Below, one piece after another: positions 1 to 8,744 of a DNA stretch of 43,370 nt. Origin of the DNA: Lonsdalea quercina subsp. quercina (lineage in GTDB: Bacteria; Pseudomonadota; Gammaproteobacteria; Enterobacterales; Enterobacteriaceae); contig NZ_JIBQ01000009.1 in NCBI RefSeq assembly GCF_000688695.1, positions 67,532 to 110,901 on the forward strand, read 5' to 3'. Each line of letters starts with the position of its first letter. Within the stretch, counting starts at the first letter, position 1. Position numbers and translations under genes: made by a program. The notes beneath the pieces are model-generated. The model was not told the DNA's origin and did no database searches. It saw nothing but the letters and a program-made list of their open reading frames with translations.

Positions 1-284
1 CCCGCCCGTCGGAAAACGGAATGGAAAACGATCCCCGTAAAGCCGCCGTGGCGGCCGCTATCGCCCGCGTTAAGGCCCGTAAAGCCGCACAGCAGCAGGC
101 GGCTTCGCCTGACGCCCCATCGGTCTCAACCGTGGAGATGAACACCCCAGCAGCGGTGGATACCGGAGCGGAAAACGATCCCCGCAAAGCCGCCGTGGCC
201 GCCGCTATCGCCCGTGTTAAGGCCCGCAAGGCCGCGCAGGCATTGCAGAGATCTCAAACGGAACCCAAGTCTCAAGAGGAATAA
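1..284 (+). CDS. rsxC: RsxC (RnfC-like electron transport subunit), C-terminal end only
   Basis: This is the 3' end of an open frame that enters from the left edge and stops with TAA at 282-284. Only the Ala/Lys/Arg-rich C-terminal tail of RsxC is present; the NADH/FMN and iron-sulfur domains lie outside the window. The tail carries two copies of a 23-residue unit starting [17 protein letters not shown], a repeat type typical of enterobacterial RsxC tails. RsxC belongs to the membrane Rsx/Rnf complex, which uses NADH to keep the SoxR sensor reduced. The stop is followed directly by the rsxD ATG at 285, so the two are in one operon. The identification rests on the tail repeat together with the RsxD neighbour. 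Confidence 0.88.
   Translation, partial: RPSENGMENDPRKAAVAAAIARVKARKAAQQQAASPDAPSVSTVEMNTPAAVDTGAENDPRKAAVAAAIARVKARKAAQALQRSQTEPKSQEE
24..239 (+). repeat. Two near-identical 69-bp units encoding the RsxC tail repeat
   Basis: Unit 1 spans 24-92 and unit 2 spans 171-239. Both encode the same 23 residues ([23 protein letters not shown] is split here as [12 protein letters not shown] and [11 protein letters not shown]). They differ only at a few synonymous positions. Copy number of this unit varies between enterobacterial rsxC genes, and such close DNA identity favours expansion and contraction by recombination or slippage. Confidence 0.85.
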
Positions 285-1298
285 ATGGCTTTCAGAATTG
301 CGAGCGCGCCGTTATTGCATCAACGGCAGACGACCTCCGGCATGATGCGATGGGTGATCCTGGCCTGCGTGCCGGGTATCGCCGTACAGAGTTATTTTTT
401 TGGCTGCGGCACGATCATTCAGATAATGCTGGCCATGGTGACGGCGCTTGTCGTCGAGCCCATGACGTTGTCACTTAGAAGGCAGCCCGTAGCGGCCACG
501 CCCAAAGACAACTCAGGACTTTTGACCGCGGTACTGCTGGGTATTATTCTGCCGCCGCTGGCGCCCTGGTGGTGGGCCGTTCTTGCCACGGCGGTGGCCG
601 TCAGCGTGAAACAGCTCTCCGGGGGGTTAGGACACAATCGTCTTAACCCTGCTATGGCGGGCTATGTCCTACTGGTGCTGGCATTCCCCACCTCAATACT
701 CCACGGTTTCTCGCTGGGCGAACCCCAAGATGTGATTAGCACGCTACAAACCCTGTTCTCCCGTCAACGCGCGCTTCCACCGTTCGAACTCTTCGGGGTC
801 CCGTCTCTTGCGTTCAATACCGGTGTCGCCACACTCCCTGCGGGAGAACCGCTTGCCACGCTGTTGGACAACAGCACGTTCAACGGGTTTTCCGCCTCAT
901 TGCGTTGGGTGTGGATCAATCTGGCTTTCCTGGTCGGCGGCCTGTTACTACTGGCCCGGGGCATCGTTCGCTGGCAGATCCCCGTGAGCTTTTTGCTGGC
1001 GCTGTCGCTTTGCGCGCTCGCAGGTCGACAGCTTCAACCGGAAGCCTGCGCCCCGCTGTCGCTGCATCTCTTTTCTGGCTTTACGTTACTGGCGGCTTTT
1101 TTCATCGTCACCGATCCCGTCACTTCGCCGACGACAGGTAAAGGGCGTCTCCTGTTCGGCGCACTGACCGGCGCGTTGGTTTGGGTTATCCGAACCTACG
1201 GCGGTTATCCTGAAGGGGTGGCTTTCGCGGTGTTATTGGGAAATCTTGCCGTTCCCGTGATTGATCGTCTCACGCAACCCCGGATATCGTCTCATTAA
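285..1298 (+). CDS. rsxD: RsxD, membrane subunit of the SoxR-reducing Rsx/Rnf complex
   Basis: The 337-residue membrane protein begins MAFRIASAPLLHQRQTTSG and has the RnfD/RsxD hallmarks: VAATPKDNS near residue 70, LGHNRLNPAMAGY near residue 118, ITDPVTSPTTGKGRL and the YGGYPEGVAFAVLL C-terminal region. In the family RsxD is a multi-pass subunit with a covalently bound FMN on a threonine in an S-x-A-T motif (SQATP in E. coli). Here the corresponding stretch reads TGVATL: the threonine is kept but its surroundings have drifted. The protein is also about 13 residues shorter than E. coli RsxD. The start directly follows the rsxC stop. Downstream, rsxG and rsxE are absent and nth follows after 122 bp, so the complex may be inactive or completed from another locus. 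Confidence 0.9.
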   Translation: MAFRIASAPLLHQRQTTSGMMRWVILACVPGIAVQSYFFGCGTIIQIMLAMVTALVVEPMTLSLRRQPVAATPKDNSGLLTAVLLGIILPPLAPWWWAVLATAVAVSVKQLSGGLGHNRLNPAMAGYVLLVLAFPTSILHGFSLGEPQDVISTLQTLFSRQRALPPFELFGVPSLAFNTGVATLPAGEPLATLLDNSTFNGFSASLRWVWINLAFLVGGLLLLARGIVRWQIPVSFLLALSLCALAGRQLQPEACAPLSLHLFSGFTLLAAFFIVTDPVTSPTTGKGRLLFGALTGALVWVIRTYGGYPEGVAFAVLLGNLAVPVIDRLTQPRISSH

Positions 1299-1420
1299 CG
1301 TTGAACGCTATAATGCTGGTGCTGAGCGACAATCTCGCCGTTCTGGAATGTCGTCGTGAATGCAGCGATCCCCAGCACACACGCCATTGCGGTCTTTGAA
1401 GAAGGCTTTACTGCATCACT

Positions 1421-2056
1421 ATGAATAAAGAAAAACGACTCGCCATACTGTCGCGATTAAGGGAAAACAATCCTGAACCGAGGACCGAGCTTCATTACAC
1501 CTCGCCCTTCGAACTGTTGATCGCCGTGCTGCTCTCAGCGCAGGCCACGGATGTCAGCGTGAATAAAGCGACCGCCAAGCTATATCCGGTCGCCAATACG
1601 CCCGAAGCCATGCTGGCGCTGGGTGTGGATGGCGTGAAAAGTTATATCAAGACGATTGGGTTGTTTAATAGCAAGGCAGAAAACGTGATCAAAACCTGCC
1701 GAATGCTGATTGAACACCATCAGGGGCAGGTGCCTGAAAATCGGGCTGCACTAGAAGCCCTCCCCGGCGTCGGCAGAAAGACGGCGAATGTGGTGCTGAA
1801 TACCGCGTTTGGCTGGCCGACTATCGCCGTCGACACCCACATTTTCCGCGTGTGCAACCGTACCGGTTTTGCGCCCGGTAAGACGGTGGAGCTCGTTGAG
1901 GAGAAACTGCTGAAGGTCGTGCCAGCGGCATTCAAGGTGGACTGCCATCACTGGCTTATCCTGCACGGGCGCTATACCTGCATCGCCCGCAAACCGCGCT
2001 GCGGTTCCTGCTTGATAGAAGATCTCTGCGAATACAAAGAGAAGGTCGACGTCTGA
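1421..2056 (+). CDS. nth: Endonuclease III (DNA glycosylase/AP lyase)
   Basis: The product is 211 residues, the usual length of Nth. It removes oxidised pyrimidines from DNA and cleaves the abasic site (base excision repair, cytoplasm). Visible features are the helix-hairpin-helix LPGVGRKTANV with the catalytic lysine, the aspartate in VDTHIFRVCNR, and the C-terminal [4Fe-4S] cluster C-X6-C-X2-C-X5-C (CIARKPRCGSCLIEDLC). The start MNKEKRL matches the family. In enterobacteria nth normally closes the rsxABCDGE-nth operon; here it follows rsxD after a 122-bp remnant, so it probably still depends on the rsx promoter. Confidence 0.97.
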   Translation: MNKEKRLAILSRLRENNPEPRTELHYTSPFELLIAVLLSAQATDVSVNKATAKLYPVANTPEAMLALGVDGVKSYIKTIGLFNSKAENVIKTCRMLIEHHQGQVPENRAALEALPGVGRKTANVVLNTAFGWPTIAVDTHIFRVCNRTGFAPGKTVELVEEKLLKVVPAAFKVDCHHWLILHGRYTCIARKPRCGSCLIEDLCEYKEKVDV

Positions 2057-2066
2057 GGAGGAGTTT

Positions 2067-2097
2067 TCACGGCCAAGAGTGAATCCTTTGGCCGTGA
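2067..2097. terminator. Stem-loop between convergent nth and cysB
   Basis: A perfect 10-bp inverted repeat, TCACGGCCAA at 2067-2076 and TTGGCCGTGA at 2088-2097, has an 11-nt loop. It lies in the 55-bp gap between the convergent stops of nth and cysB, so it is well placed to end both transcripts. Neither strand has a clear U tract after the stem, so it may act only as a 3' stabiliser or weak terminator. Confidence 0.5.
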
Positions 2098-2111
2098 GAG
2101 ACACTGCGCAT

Positions 2112-3523
<1,412 letters not shown>

Positions 3524-3703
3524 ATGAAAAAAAACAAACGATTCCGCCGAATCGCCCTCATTTTGCTGCTGTTGCTCATCTATCTTTATCGCGACACCCT
3601 TAATCCCTTCAAACCCGACTGTTCTGCCAAAAATCCACAGGCGTCTCAGTTGGAAGAGTGCAAAAAACCCATCAAAGAAGTCGCGCCGGGGTTTGAAATT
3701 TAG
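3524..3703 (+). CDS. Unrecognised 59-residue single-pass membrane protein
   Basis: The frame reads MKKNKRFRRIALILLLLLI, then a short polar region with two cysteines and a stop TAG at 3701. A basic N-terminus followed by one hydrophobic helix (about residues 9-23) predicts an inner-membrane protein with the N-terminus inside, or an uncleaved signal anchor. No Shine-Dalgarno sequence is obvious before the ATG, which lowers confidence. A 7-bp stem-loop (3716-3722 with 3727-3733) directly follows the stop and could end the transcript. I do not recognise the family. It sits between cysB and hrpN, where some relatives carry effector genes; nothing in its sequence suggests secretion by the T3SS. Confidence 0.5.
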   Translation: MKKNKRFRRIALILLLLLIYLYRDTLNPFKPDCSAKNPQASQLEECKKPIKEVAPGFEI

Positions 3704-4099
3704 ATCCCCCTCGCACAGCCCTGCTCAGGGCTGAAATAACAGCGAATGAGGAGAAGCAACGACGGTATCCTGACCACCGCGGCGGCTTCTCGCTCTCAAC
3801 ACGGTCGGCTCAAGCGCCGATCAGCCGTATCCAAAAGCCGATTTTCACAGGAATGACGCCCGTTTCCTGACAACCCCGTCTCCGAGCACGATGTGCATCG
3901 ATGACACGCGCACATCGCTCGCGCCGCACGAAAAACCCCGGCTGAGCCGGGGTGAAGAACTGAACTGTATGCCAGAAAATGTCCCCGCCGTCGCGTCGCC
4001 CTCAGACTGCACCGCTGCGCTATTACCTCTATTCGGCAAGCGCAAAAGGACGTCTTTCGGAGAACAAGGCTTCCGACAGTCATCCGCGCCAGCCAGCGA
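3704..4099. other. Intergenic region between the small ORF and hrpN
   Basis: This 396-bp stretch holds the stem-loop 3716-3733 after the small ORF and the hrpN terminator at 3931-3952. The remainder contains only short overlapping frames with no good start signals, so I call no gene here. In particular there is no dspE/dspF, hrpW or other effector remnant that I can recognise. Confidence 0.55.
3931..3952 (-). terminator. Rho-independent terminator downstream of hrpN
   Basis: Read on the minus strand, the stem CCCCGGC-TCA-GCCGGGG (7 bp, 3-nt loop) is followed directly by five T residues (3935-3931). It lies about 150 bp past the hrpN stop and is the natural end of the leftward hrpN transcript. 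Confidence 0.8.
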
Positions 4100-5077
4100 T
4101 TAGGCCGCCAGCTTTGACAGCGACAGGTTGGTGATCTTCTCTCCGGCGACCGCCGCATCAATGCCCAGCAGGGAACCGCCCGCGCCGCGCAGATTCAGAT
4201 TGGTGTTGCCGTTATCGCCTCCCAGCGCGCTTTTCACCATGCCGACGGCCTGTTTAAACTTATCCATACTTTCACTGGTCATTCCGTCGTCATCCGGCTT
4301 GCTTAGCGCCTGCGCCCAGCTTTTGTCGTCCTGGACCGGCGACGAGGCGTTATCTTTCTGGTACTCGGGTTTGCCAAAAATTTCAGGATACTGGTCCATG
4401 AGCTGACCGATAACCTTGGCCGTGCCGCGATCCTCTTTGTTGACGAAGTTGCGATCCACGCCGTCACGATGGGTGTCGATATTATTCAACGCTTGCAAAC
4501 CGGCATTTTTGCCGACGCCGGAACCGACCGCGTTCCCCAACTGGGTGAAGTCAGAGGTCGTGCTCAGTCCCTGAAGACCGTTGCCGCCGAGCGATAGCGA
4601 GGACGACGTACCGGCGCTGCCGCCTGCGTTATTCCCCAGCAGTAGCGTCAGCGCATCTTTCACCCCTTGGCTATAGGCTTCTTTGTTAGCCGGGGTCGCC
4701 TGACTGTCGCTCAGCAGCGCACCGCTATTGCCGCTCTGACTCAGCGAATTGACCTTATCGCTGCCGAGCAGATTCTCCAGCGCCTTGGCAAACAGTTTAT
4801 CGACGGCTTCCGTATCCTGGGTGTCGATGGGAGACAGTCCGCTTTTCGTTCCGGTGCCGCCGTTCTGTAAACCATTTTGCGTATTGTCTGACTGGCCTTT
4901 GCTGGCAAACATCAGGGCCGTCAGCAGGTCGGCCAGCTTATCGATGGTGCTGCTCAGTTGATCGGCGCTGCCGCCCTGTGTTCCCGTCCCGCCGGACAGA
5001 GATCGGTAACTATCAATCCCCGAGGTTTGAGATCCGAAATCCGCGCCAGGCGTGGTCTTGATTGATATTTGAATCAT
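4100..5077 (-). CDS. hrpN: HrpN, harpin secreted by the type III system
   Basis: The 325-residue product is glycine-, serine- and asparagine-rich, contains no cysteine and has no signal peptide, as expected for harpins. It starts [17 protein letters not shown] and has the HrpN-like internal region ([18 protein letters not shown] near residue 45) and a conserved C-terminal half with [16 protein letters not shown] and [17 protein letters not shown]. HrpN is secreted by the Hrp T3SS, elicits plant defence responses and helps translocation. It lies 160 bp beyond hrpV, with its own degenerate hrp-box candidate at 5187-5214 and a strong terminator. At 325 residues it is a little shorter than the roughly 340-residue Dickeya and 400-residue E. 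amylovora harpins. Confidence 0.93.
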   Translation of the reverse strand: MIQISIKTTPGADFGSQTSGIDSYRSLSGGTGTQGGSADQLSSTIDKLADLLTALMFASKGQSDNTQNGLQNGGTGTKSGLSPIDTQDTEAVDKLFAKALENLLGSDKVNSLSQSGNSGALLSDSQATPANKEAYSQGVKDALTLLLGNNAGGSAGTSSSLSLGGNGLQGLSTTSDFTQLGNAVGSGVGKNAGLQALNNIDTHRDGVDRNFVNKEDRGTAKVIGQLMDQYPEIFGKPEYQKDNASSPVQDDKSWAQALSKPDDDGMTSESMDKFKQAVGMVKSALGGDNGNTNLNLRGAGGSLLGIDAAVAGEKITNLSLSKLAA

Positions 5078-5186
5078 GCTATTTCCTTATCCATTTGATG
5101 AGTCGTGGCAATGTCCTGCTATGACGTGCGCAACACCGCGTCATAACGCCAGTACCTGCGGCAAACGCCTGCGTGGTACTGCTAAA

Positions 5187-5214
5187 TGAGTGACCCAAGG
5201 CACAAAACAGTTCC
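5187..5214 (-). promoter_or_regulatory. Candidate degenerate hrp box for hrpN
   Basis: On the minus strand, GGAACT (5214-5209), a 15-nt spacer, then TCACTCA (5193-5187). Compared with the HrpL consensus GGAACC-N15/16-CCACNNA this has one mismatch in each half. The position is right, 110 bp upstream of the hrpN ATG and between hrpV and hrpN. No better match exists in this gap. The two mismatches make it a candidate only. Confidence 0.45.
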
Positions 5215-5237
5215 TCTTTGTGATGATTTCCTCGCGA

Positions 5238-5609
5238 TCAATCCGTTCTTTCCAGCTCTTCAAACTCCACGCCCGCCAGCTGAAACAGCTCACGCACCAC
5301 CTGCGGATATTCCACGGCCGGTTGCCGAAGCAGCCATCCAATCGTCAGCACGTTGGTTTCCCGCAGGAAGATGTGGGCGCCTTCGGTCTCGGCGTCACGG
5401 TCGTAGCGACGACTCAAAATCTGTCGCAGCAGTCCGGGATATTGCCTGCCCGGATCAATCGACAGCTCCAGCGCCCAGCCGTCGATCTCCCCGAATTGGA
5501 ACCGCAGTTCAATGCCGGACTGCGGCAGCCAACGGGTCGGCTGCTGACGGTTCATGGCGGCGATAAACGCCGCGCCGCTCTCAACATCGGTTAAGGTACT
5601 CTCCGTCAT
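5238..5609 (-). CDS. hrpV: HrpV, negative regulator of hrp genes
   Basis: This is a 123-residue cytoplasmic protein, the last gene of the hrpF-hrpG-hrcC-hrpT-hrpV set. It begins MTESTLTDVESGAAFIAAMN and ends ELFQLAGVEFEELERTD. In the Hrc-Hrp1 group HrpV is known to bind HrpS and restrain hrpL activation, with HrpG relieving the block. Its ATG overlaps the hrpT stop (ATGA), indicating translational coupling. Assignment relies on size, position and general resemblance to the HrpV family; there is no diagnostic motif. Confidence 0.85.
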   Translation of the reverse strand: MTESTLTDVESGAAFIAAMNRQQPTRWLPQSGIELRFQFGEIDGWALELSIDPGRQYPGLLRQILSRRYDRDAETEGAHIFLRETNVLTIGWLLRQPAVEYPQVVRELFQLAGVEFEELERTD

Positions 5610-5791
5610 GGCAACGCAACCTGGGTAAAGTCAGCCACGCCGGTGCGCAGGTCCGGCTGCCACCAGATCACCAGTTGATGGTTTTCCGGCTGGGGACGAC
5701 AGGAAACGTCCGCACACTGGGCCGTCGGCGTTTTAGCCGCACAGGCGCTCAGCAACAGCGCAAAACAGCACGAGAACAACTTGGGATACAT
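5606..5791 (-). CDS. hrpT: HrpT, small outer-membrane lipoprotein of the T3SS
   Basis: The 61-residue product has a lipoprotein signal peptide MYPKLFSCCFALLLSAC with the lipobox LLSAC and acylated Cys17. HrpT lipoproteins lie next to hrcC in Hrc-Hrp1 clusters and are thought to act as pilotin-like helpers for the HrcC secretin in the outer membrane. The gene follows hrcC after 18 bp and overlaps hrpV by 4 bp. Confidence 0.88.
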   Translation of the reverse strand: MYPKLFSCCFALLLSACAAKTPTAQCADVSCRPQPENHQLVIWWQPDLRTGVADFTQVALP

Positions 5792-5809
5792 GCTTTTCTC
5801 CTTGAGGCA

Positions 5810-7861
5810 TCAGGGTTGGATCAGGGAAGGACGCGTCGGCGCAGCCAGACGGGCCGGCAGCAGCGCAAGGTAGACTTCGGTCGACTGTCCCGGCGCCAAT
5901 GTCGTTCTTGGCCAGGCCGCGACCGCCAGCGTGCGACGTCCTTGGCAGGTTGCCTCATCAAAACGCAGTGGCTGCAACCCGCGGTTTTTCACCACGCCAA
6001 CCGCCAGCGTGACGGCATCATTGCTGTACCACTGGTGACGGTCGCTTTCGTAGACCAAACCGCGCGCGCTTCGGCAGACCTCGTTCAGGCGACTACCCGC
6101 GCTATCGGCGTGAAATCCGGCGGGCGTCTGACCGCTAGCCAGATCGCGCAGCGCATTCTCCACCATGCCGTAGAGATCGGTTTTGCTGTTGCGCTGCGTG
6201 ACTCGCCCCATCACTGCCTGTAGCTGCCGGCGATTATCCTGAGAAACAAAGCGAGTCGGATCGTTCTGATCGCCAATGAGATGCGGCGTGAGGATAAACA
6301 GCCGCTCGCGTCGGGAGACCTCATGCCGCCGGGAGGTGAACAGTTTGCCAATCCACGGGATATCGCCCAGTAACGGCACCCTTCGGTCCCGATCGCCGCT
6401 CTCCTCGACGTGAAAACCGCCCAGCACCAACGCGCGATTTTCGCCAATCAGCGCCTGGGTGCTGACCGTCCCGCGTTTCACCCCGGCGGCATTGCCCTCC
6501 GCGTTCGTCTCCAGCTGTCCGTCCTCGATGTCGATCACCAGCTGGATGCTGCTCTGGTCGCCTTTTCCGATCACCCTCGGCGTCACCTGCAGGCTGGTAC
6601 CCGCCGTGACCGGCTGAATGTCGGCCACCCGTTCGCCGGTCGCGGTAATAAAGGCGGTGCGGCTGAAGTCCACCACCGCAGGCTGATTTTCCAGCGTCAG
6701 CACCGAGGGGTTTCCCACAATTGAGGCGGTGCCTTCGCCTTCCAGCGCCTGAATATCGGCGAAGAAACGTTTGAAATCGCTGACGAAGAGCGTGCTGGAG
6801 CCGGACATCAGACTGGCGCCGCCGGTGACCGATCCCAGCTTGCCCTGCCAGTTCGCTTCCAGCCTCGAAAGCGCCGTGCGGTCGACGTCGAGGATTACCG
6901 CATCGATATTGACCAGATTTTGCGGAATATCGATGCTGTCGATGAGCTGCTGATATTCCGGGCGCCGTTTCTCGTCATCCCGAATCAACAGCGCGTTATT
7001 GCGCACGTCGGCAGAGACCTTGCCATCAAGCGCCGGTTTGCCAGCACGGCTGCGGGGTGGCGTGCGCGTGGCCCAGCGCGTCAGCACGTTGCGCGACTCG
7101 CTCTCCATCGCTTTGTTGGAGTAGCCGGTTGCCGGTTCGCCCCCAGCCGCCGCATTAGCCCCGCTGTCGGCGGCCGTTGCCCCGACGGGCGGAGTCCGAT
7201 TGCCATCCATTAACTCGCTCAAAATGGTGGCGACGCCTGGGATCACCAGCGTCTGATCGCGATAGTGGATAGTGCGGTCGGACACCGAAGCGAAGCGCAG
7301 CGGAAAATTCATCACCTTGTGGCGCTCTTCCCGACTTTCACGTTTACGGGCGAAGGTGCTGACCAGATTGACGTACTCCTGAGGCCCGGTGACCAGCACC
7401 ACGCCCTCCTCCGGCAGCTCTCCCCAGCCAAAGTGCGGGTCGAGCAGCCCGATACCGGTCAGCGCCTGCTTCAGATCGGGCGCTGCCTCCGGCGAAATCT
7501 CCAGACTCACCGATGTTTGTTCGTCCTGTGGACTGACATACAGCGTGTTGCTGTACACAAACCATTGAAAATGGTGCTCCAACGCCAGCCGGTCGATAAA
7601 GGCCACCGGACTGTCGGCCCGAATTTTACCGTTGACCTCGCTATCAGGGAGCTCACCAAGCCTCAGTTCAACACCGTGACTGTCGGCAAAATCCTGTAAC
7701 ACCTGCGATAAAGGCGCCTTTTCCGCCGAATAGGCGTAAGCGCCCTTATTCCACGACGACGGCGTGGCGGCATGCGCTAACGGCACCATCCCGATCAACA
7801 CCAGCGACCAGCACAACAGGCGATAAAGAGTGAATAGAAATGAACAGATCAGGTTACGCAT
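5810..7861 (-). CDS. hrcC: HrcC (SctC), outer-membrane secretin
   Basis: This 683-residue protein forms the outer-membrane ring. It has a Sec signal peptide (MRNLICSFLFTLYRLL... ending near LAHA, about residue 30), N-terminal N0/N1-type domains, and a C-terminal secretin domain with VGNPSVLTLENQPAVVDF, TAGTSLQVTPRVIG, ALVLGGFHVEE and VPLLGDIPWIGKLF. A longer frame begins 31 codons upstream, but the start at 7861 is preferred: it has a good ribosome site (AAGGAG 7 nt before ATG) and puts the signal peptide at the N-terminus. The start overlaps the hrpG stop by 8 bp, so the two are coupled. Confidence 0.95.
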   Translation of the reverse strand: MRNLICSFLFTLYRLLCWSLVLIGMVPLAHAATPSSWNKGAYAYSAEKAPLSQVLQDFADSHGVELRLGELPDSEVNGKIRADSPVAFIDRLALEHHFQWFVYSNTLYVSPQDEQTSVSLEISPEAAPDLKQALTGIGLLDPHFGWGELPEEGVVLVTGPQEYVNLVSTFARKRESREERHKVMNFPLRFASVSDRTIHYRDQTLVIPGVATILSELMDGNRTPPVGATAADSGANAAAGGEPATGYSNKAMESESRNVLTRWATRTPPRSRAGKPALDGKVSADVRNNALLIRDDEKRRPEYQQLIDSIDIPQNLVNIDAVILDVDRTALSRLEANWQGKLGSVTGGASLMSGSSTLFVSDFKRFFADIQALEGEGTASIVGNPSVLTLENQPAVVDFSRTAFITATGERVADIQPVTAGTSLQVTPRVIGKGDQSSIQLVIDIEDGQLETNAEGNAAGVKRGTVSTQALIGENRALVLGGFHVEESGDRDRRVPLLGDIPWIGKLFTSRRHEVSRRERLFILTPHLIGDQNDPTRFVSQDNRRQLQAVMGRVTQRNSKTDLYGMVENALRDLASGQTPAGFHADSAGSRLNEVCRSARGLVYESDRHQWYSNDAVTLAVGVVKNRGLQPLRFDEATCQGRRTLAVAAWPRTTLAPGQSTEVYLALLPARLAAPTRPSLIQP

Positions 7862-8288
7862 GCCAATCTCCTTGCGACCAGGCCAGCGTGTGTAGGTTAG
7901 TGACCGGGAGGGCGGCTTTGCGGCGTTCCGGAAGCAACAGTCCCTGCCAGGCATCCCGCTGGTTCACCAAGGTTTCCAGCGCGCGGCAAAGCACTTGAGG
8001 CTCATCCGGCTCGTGACGCATCAGTAGCCAGAGCTGTTTGTCCCCTTCGGCGTAGGCCAGCGCCGCCGCCTGCCAGCCAAAGCGCCGCAGCGAGGCGGTT
8101 GAAAACACCAGCGCCCGCTGCAGTAAGGCATCGTCCACCTCGTTCCCCGACGTCAACCGCGCCGAACAGCCGATGCCGCGCGGATAGCGGGTCAGCAAAA
8201 CCGGCCCGCTGTCAATATCAAGCGAGAGCGGGCCGTCCACGCTGTTCAGCCAGTGCTCGATGAGGTGGATGAGCTCAGTTGAAGTCAT
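7854..8288 (-). CDS. hrpG: HrpG, T3SS regulator/chaperone-like protein
   Basis: This 144-residue soluble protein begins MTSTELIHLIEHWLNSVDGPLSL. Its size, acidic chaperone-like character and place between hrpF and hrcC match HrpG of the Hrc-Hrp1 group. In Pseudomonas syringae HrpG binds HrpV and thereby frees HrpS to activate hrpL; the same role is inferred here because hrpV is in the same operon. It overlaps hrpF by 14 bp and hrcC by 8 bp. Confidence 0.85.
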   Translation of the reverse strand: MTSTELIHLIEHWLNSVDGPLSLDIDSGPVLLTRYPRGIGCSARLTSGNEVDDALLQRALVFSTASLRRFGWQAAALAYAEGDKQLWLLMRHEPDEPQVLCRALETLVNQRDAWQGLLLPERRKAALPVTNLHTLAWSQGDWHA

Positions 8289-8502
8289 TGATGATGGCCT
8301 TGGCCAAACCGTGTTTCACGCTCAGTAGCTGTCCGGTCGCCCAGTTGGCGTTGGCGTAGTCCATGCTGGCTTCAAAAAAGGCATGACTGTCCGCCATGTT
8401 TGCGCCCCCTTCCGCCACATTCAGCGCCATCGCATCCAGCTGCGACTGCGCATCCACAAACGCGGTATCCAGCCGACGCTGTAATCCCACCGATGAAGAC
8501 AT
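8275..8502 (-). CDS. hrpF: HrpF, small T3SS protein
   Basis: The 75-residue helical protein (MSSSVGLQRRLDTAFVDAQS to KHGLAKAIINDFN) is the first gene of the hrpF-V operon and matches HrpF by size and position. HrpF is required for Hrp secretion, but its place in the machine is not settled; it resembles small extracellular or needle-class components. A perfect hrp box lies 35 bp upstream (8537-8564). It overlaps hrpG by 14 bp. Confidence 0.85.
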   Translation of the reverse strand: MSSSVGLQRRLDTAFVDAQSQLDAMALNVAEGGANMADSHAFFEASMDYANANWATGQLLSVKHGLAKAIINDFN

Positions 8503-8536
8503 GATGCGTACTCCTGTGAGTTGTTGAACCTGCCAT

Positions 8537-8564
8537 TAGGTGGTCAGCCATCGGCGGTGGTTCC
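8537..8564 (-). promoter_or_regulatory. Perfect hrp box for the hrpF-hrpG-hrcC-hrpT-hrpV operon
   Basis: On the minus strand GGAACC (8564-8559), a 15-nt spacer, then CCACCTA (8543-8537), a full match to the HrpL promoter consensus GGAACC-N15/16-CCACNNA. It is 35 bp before the hrpF start codon. Confidence 0.9.
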
Positions 8565-8629
8565 AGAGGAGGGAAAAAGTTCGAACGAGGAGGCACATAG
8601 TAAAAGGATCGGGGCATAACACTCGCCAC

Positions 8630-8726
8630 GCCGATCCTTCAACATCATGCTCAAAGGATCGGCATCCCATCAGCATGCGGGGGCCGACGGGCGATGAGCC
8701 GGTGAGGCGTCGGGAAGTCCGACGCC
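8630..8726 (-). repeat. Two stem-loops and a repeated AAGGATCGG element between hrpE and hrpF
   Basis: A 10-bp perfect inverted repeat, GCCGATCCTT at 8630-8639 and AAGGATCGGC at 8654-8663 (14-nt loop), is followed by an 8-bp perfect hairpin GGCGTCGG/CCGACGCC at 8706-8713 and 8719-8726. A third copy of AAGGATCGG is at about 8604. They lie just past the hrpE stop, before the hrpF promoter. They may separate the hrpA and hrpF transcripts. No U tract follows the stems on the minus strand, so they are not standard intrinsic terminators. Confidence 0.6.
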
Positions 8727-8744
8727 ACGCGACGGCCGTGTAGG

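Noticed and set aside
8706-8726. 8-bp hairpin after hrpE as a standard rho-independent terminator
   Set aside because: No T run follows on the minus strand, so it is listed only as a stem-loop.
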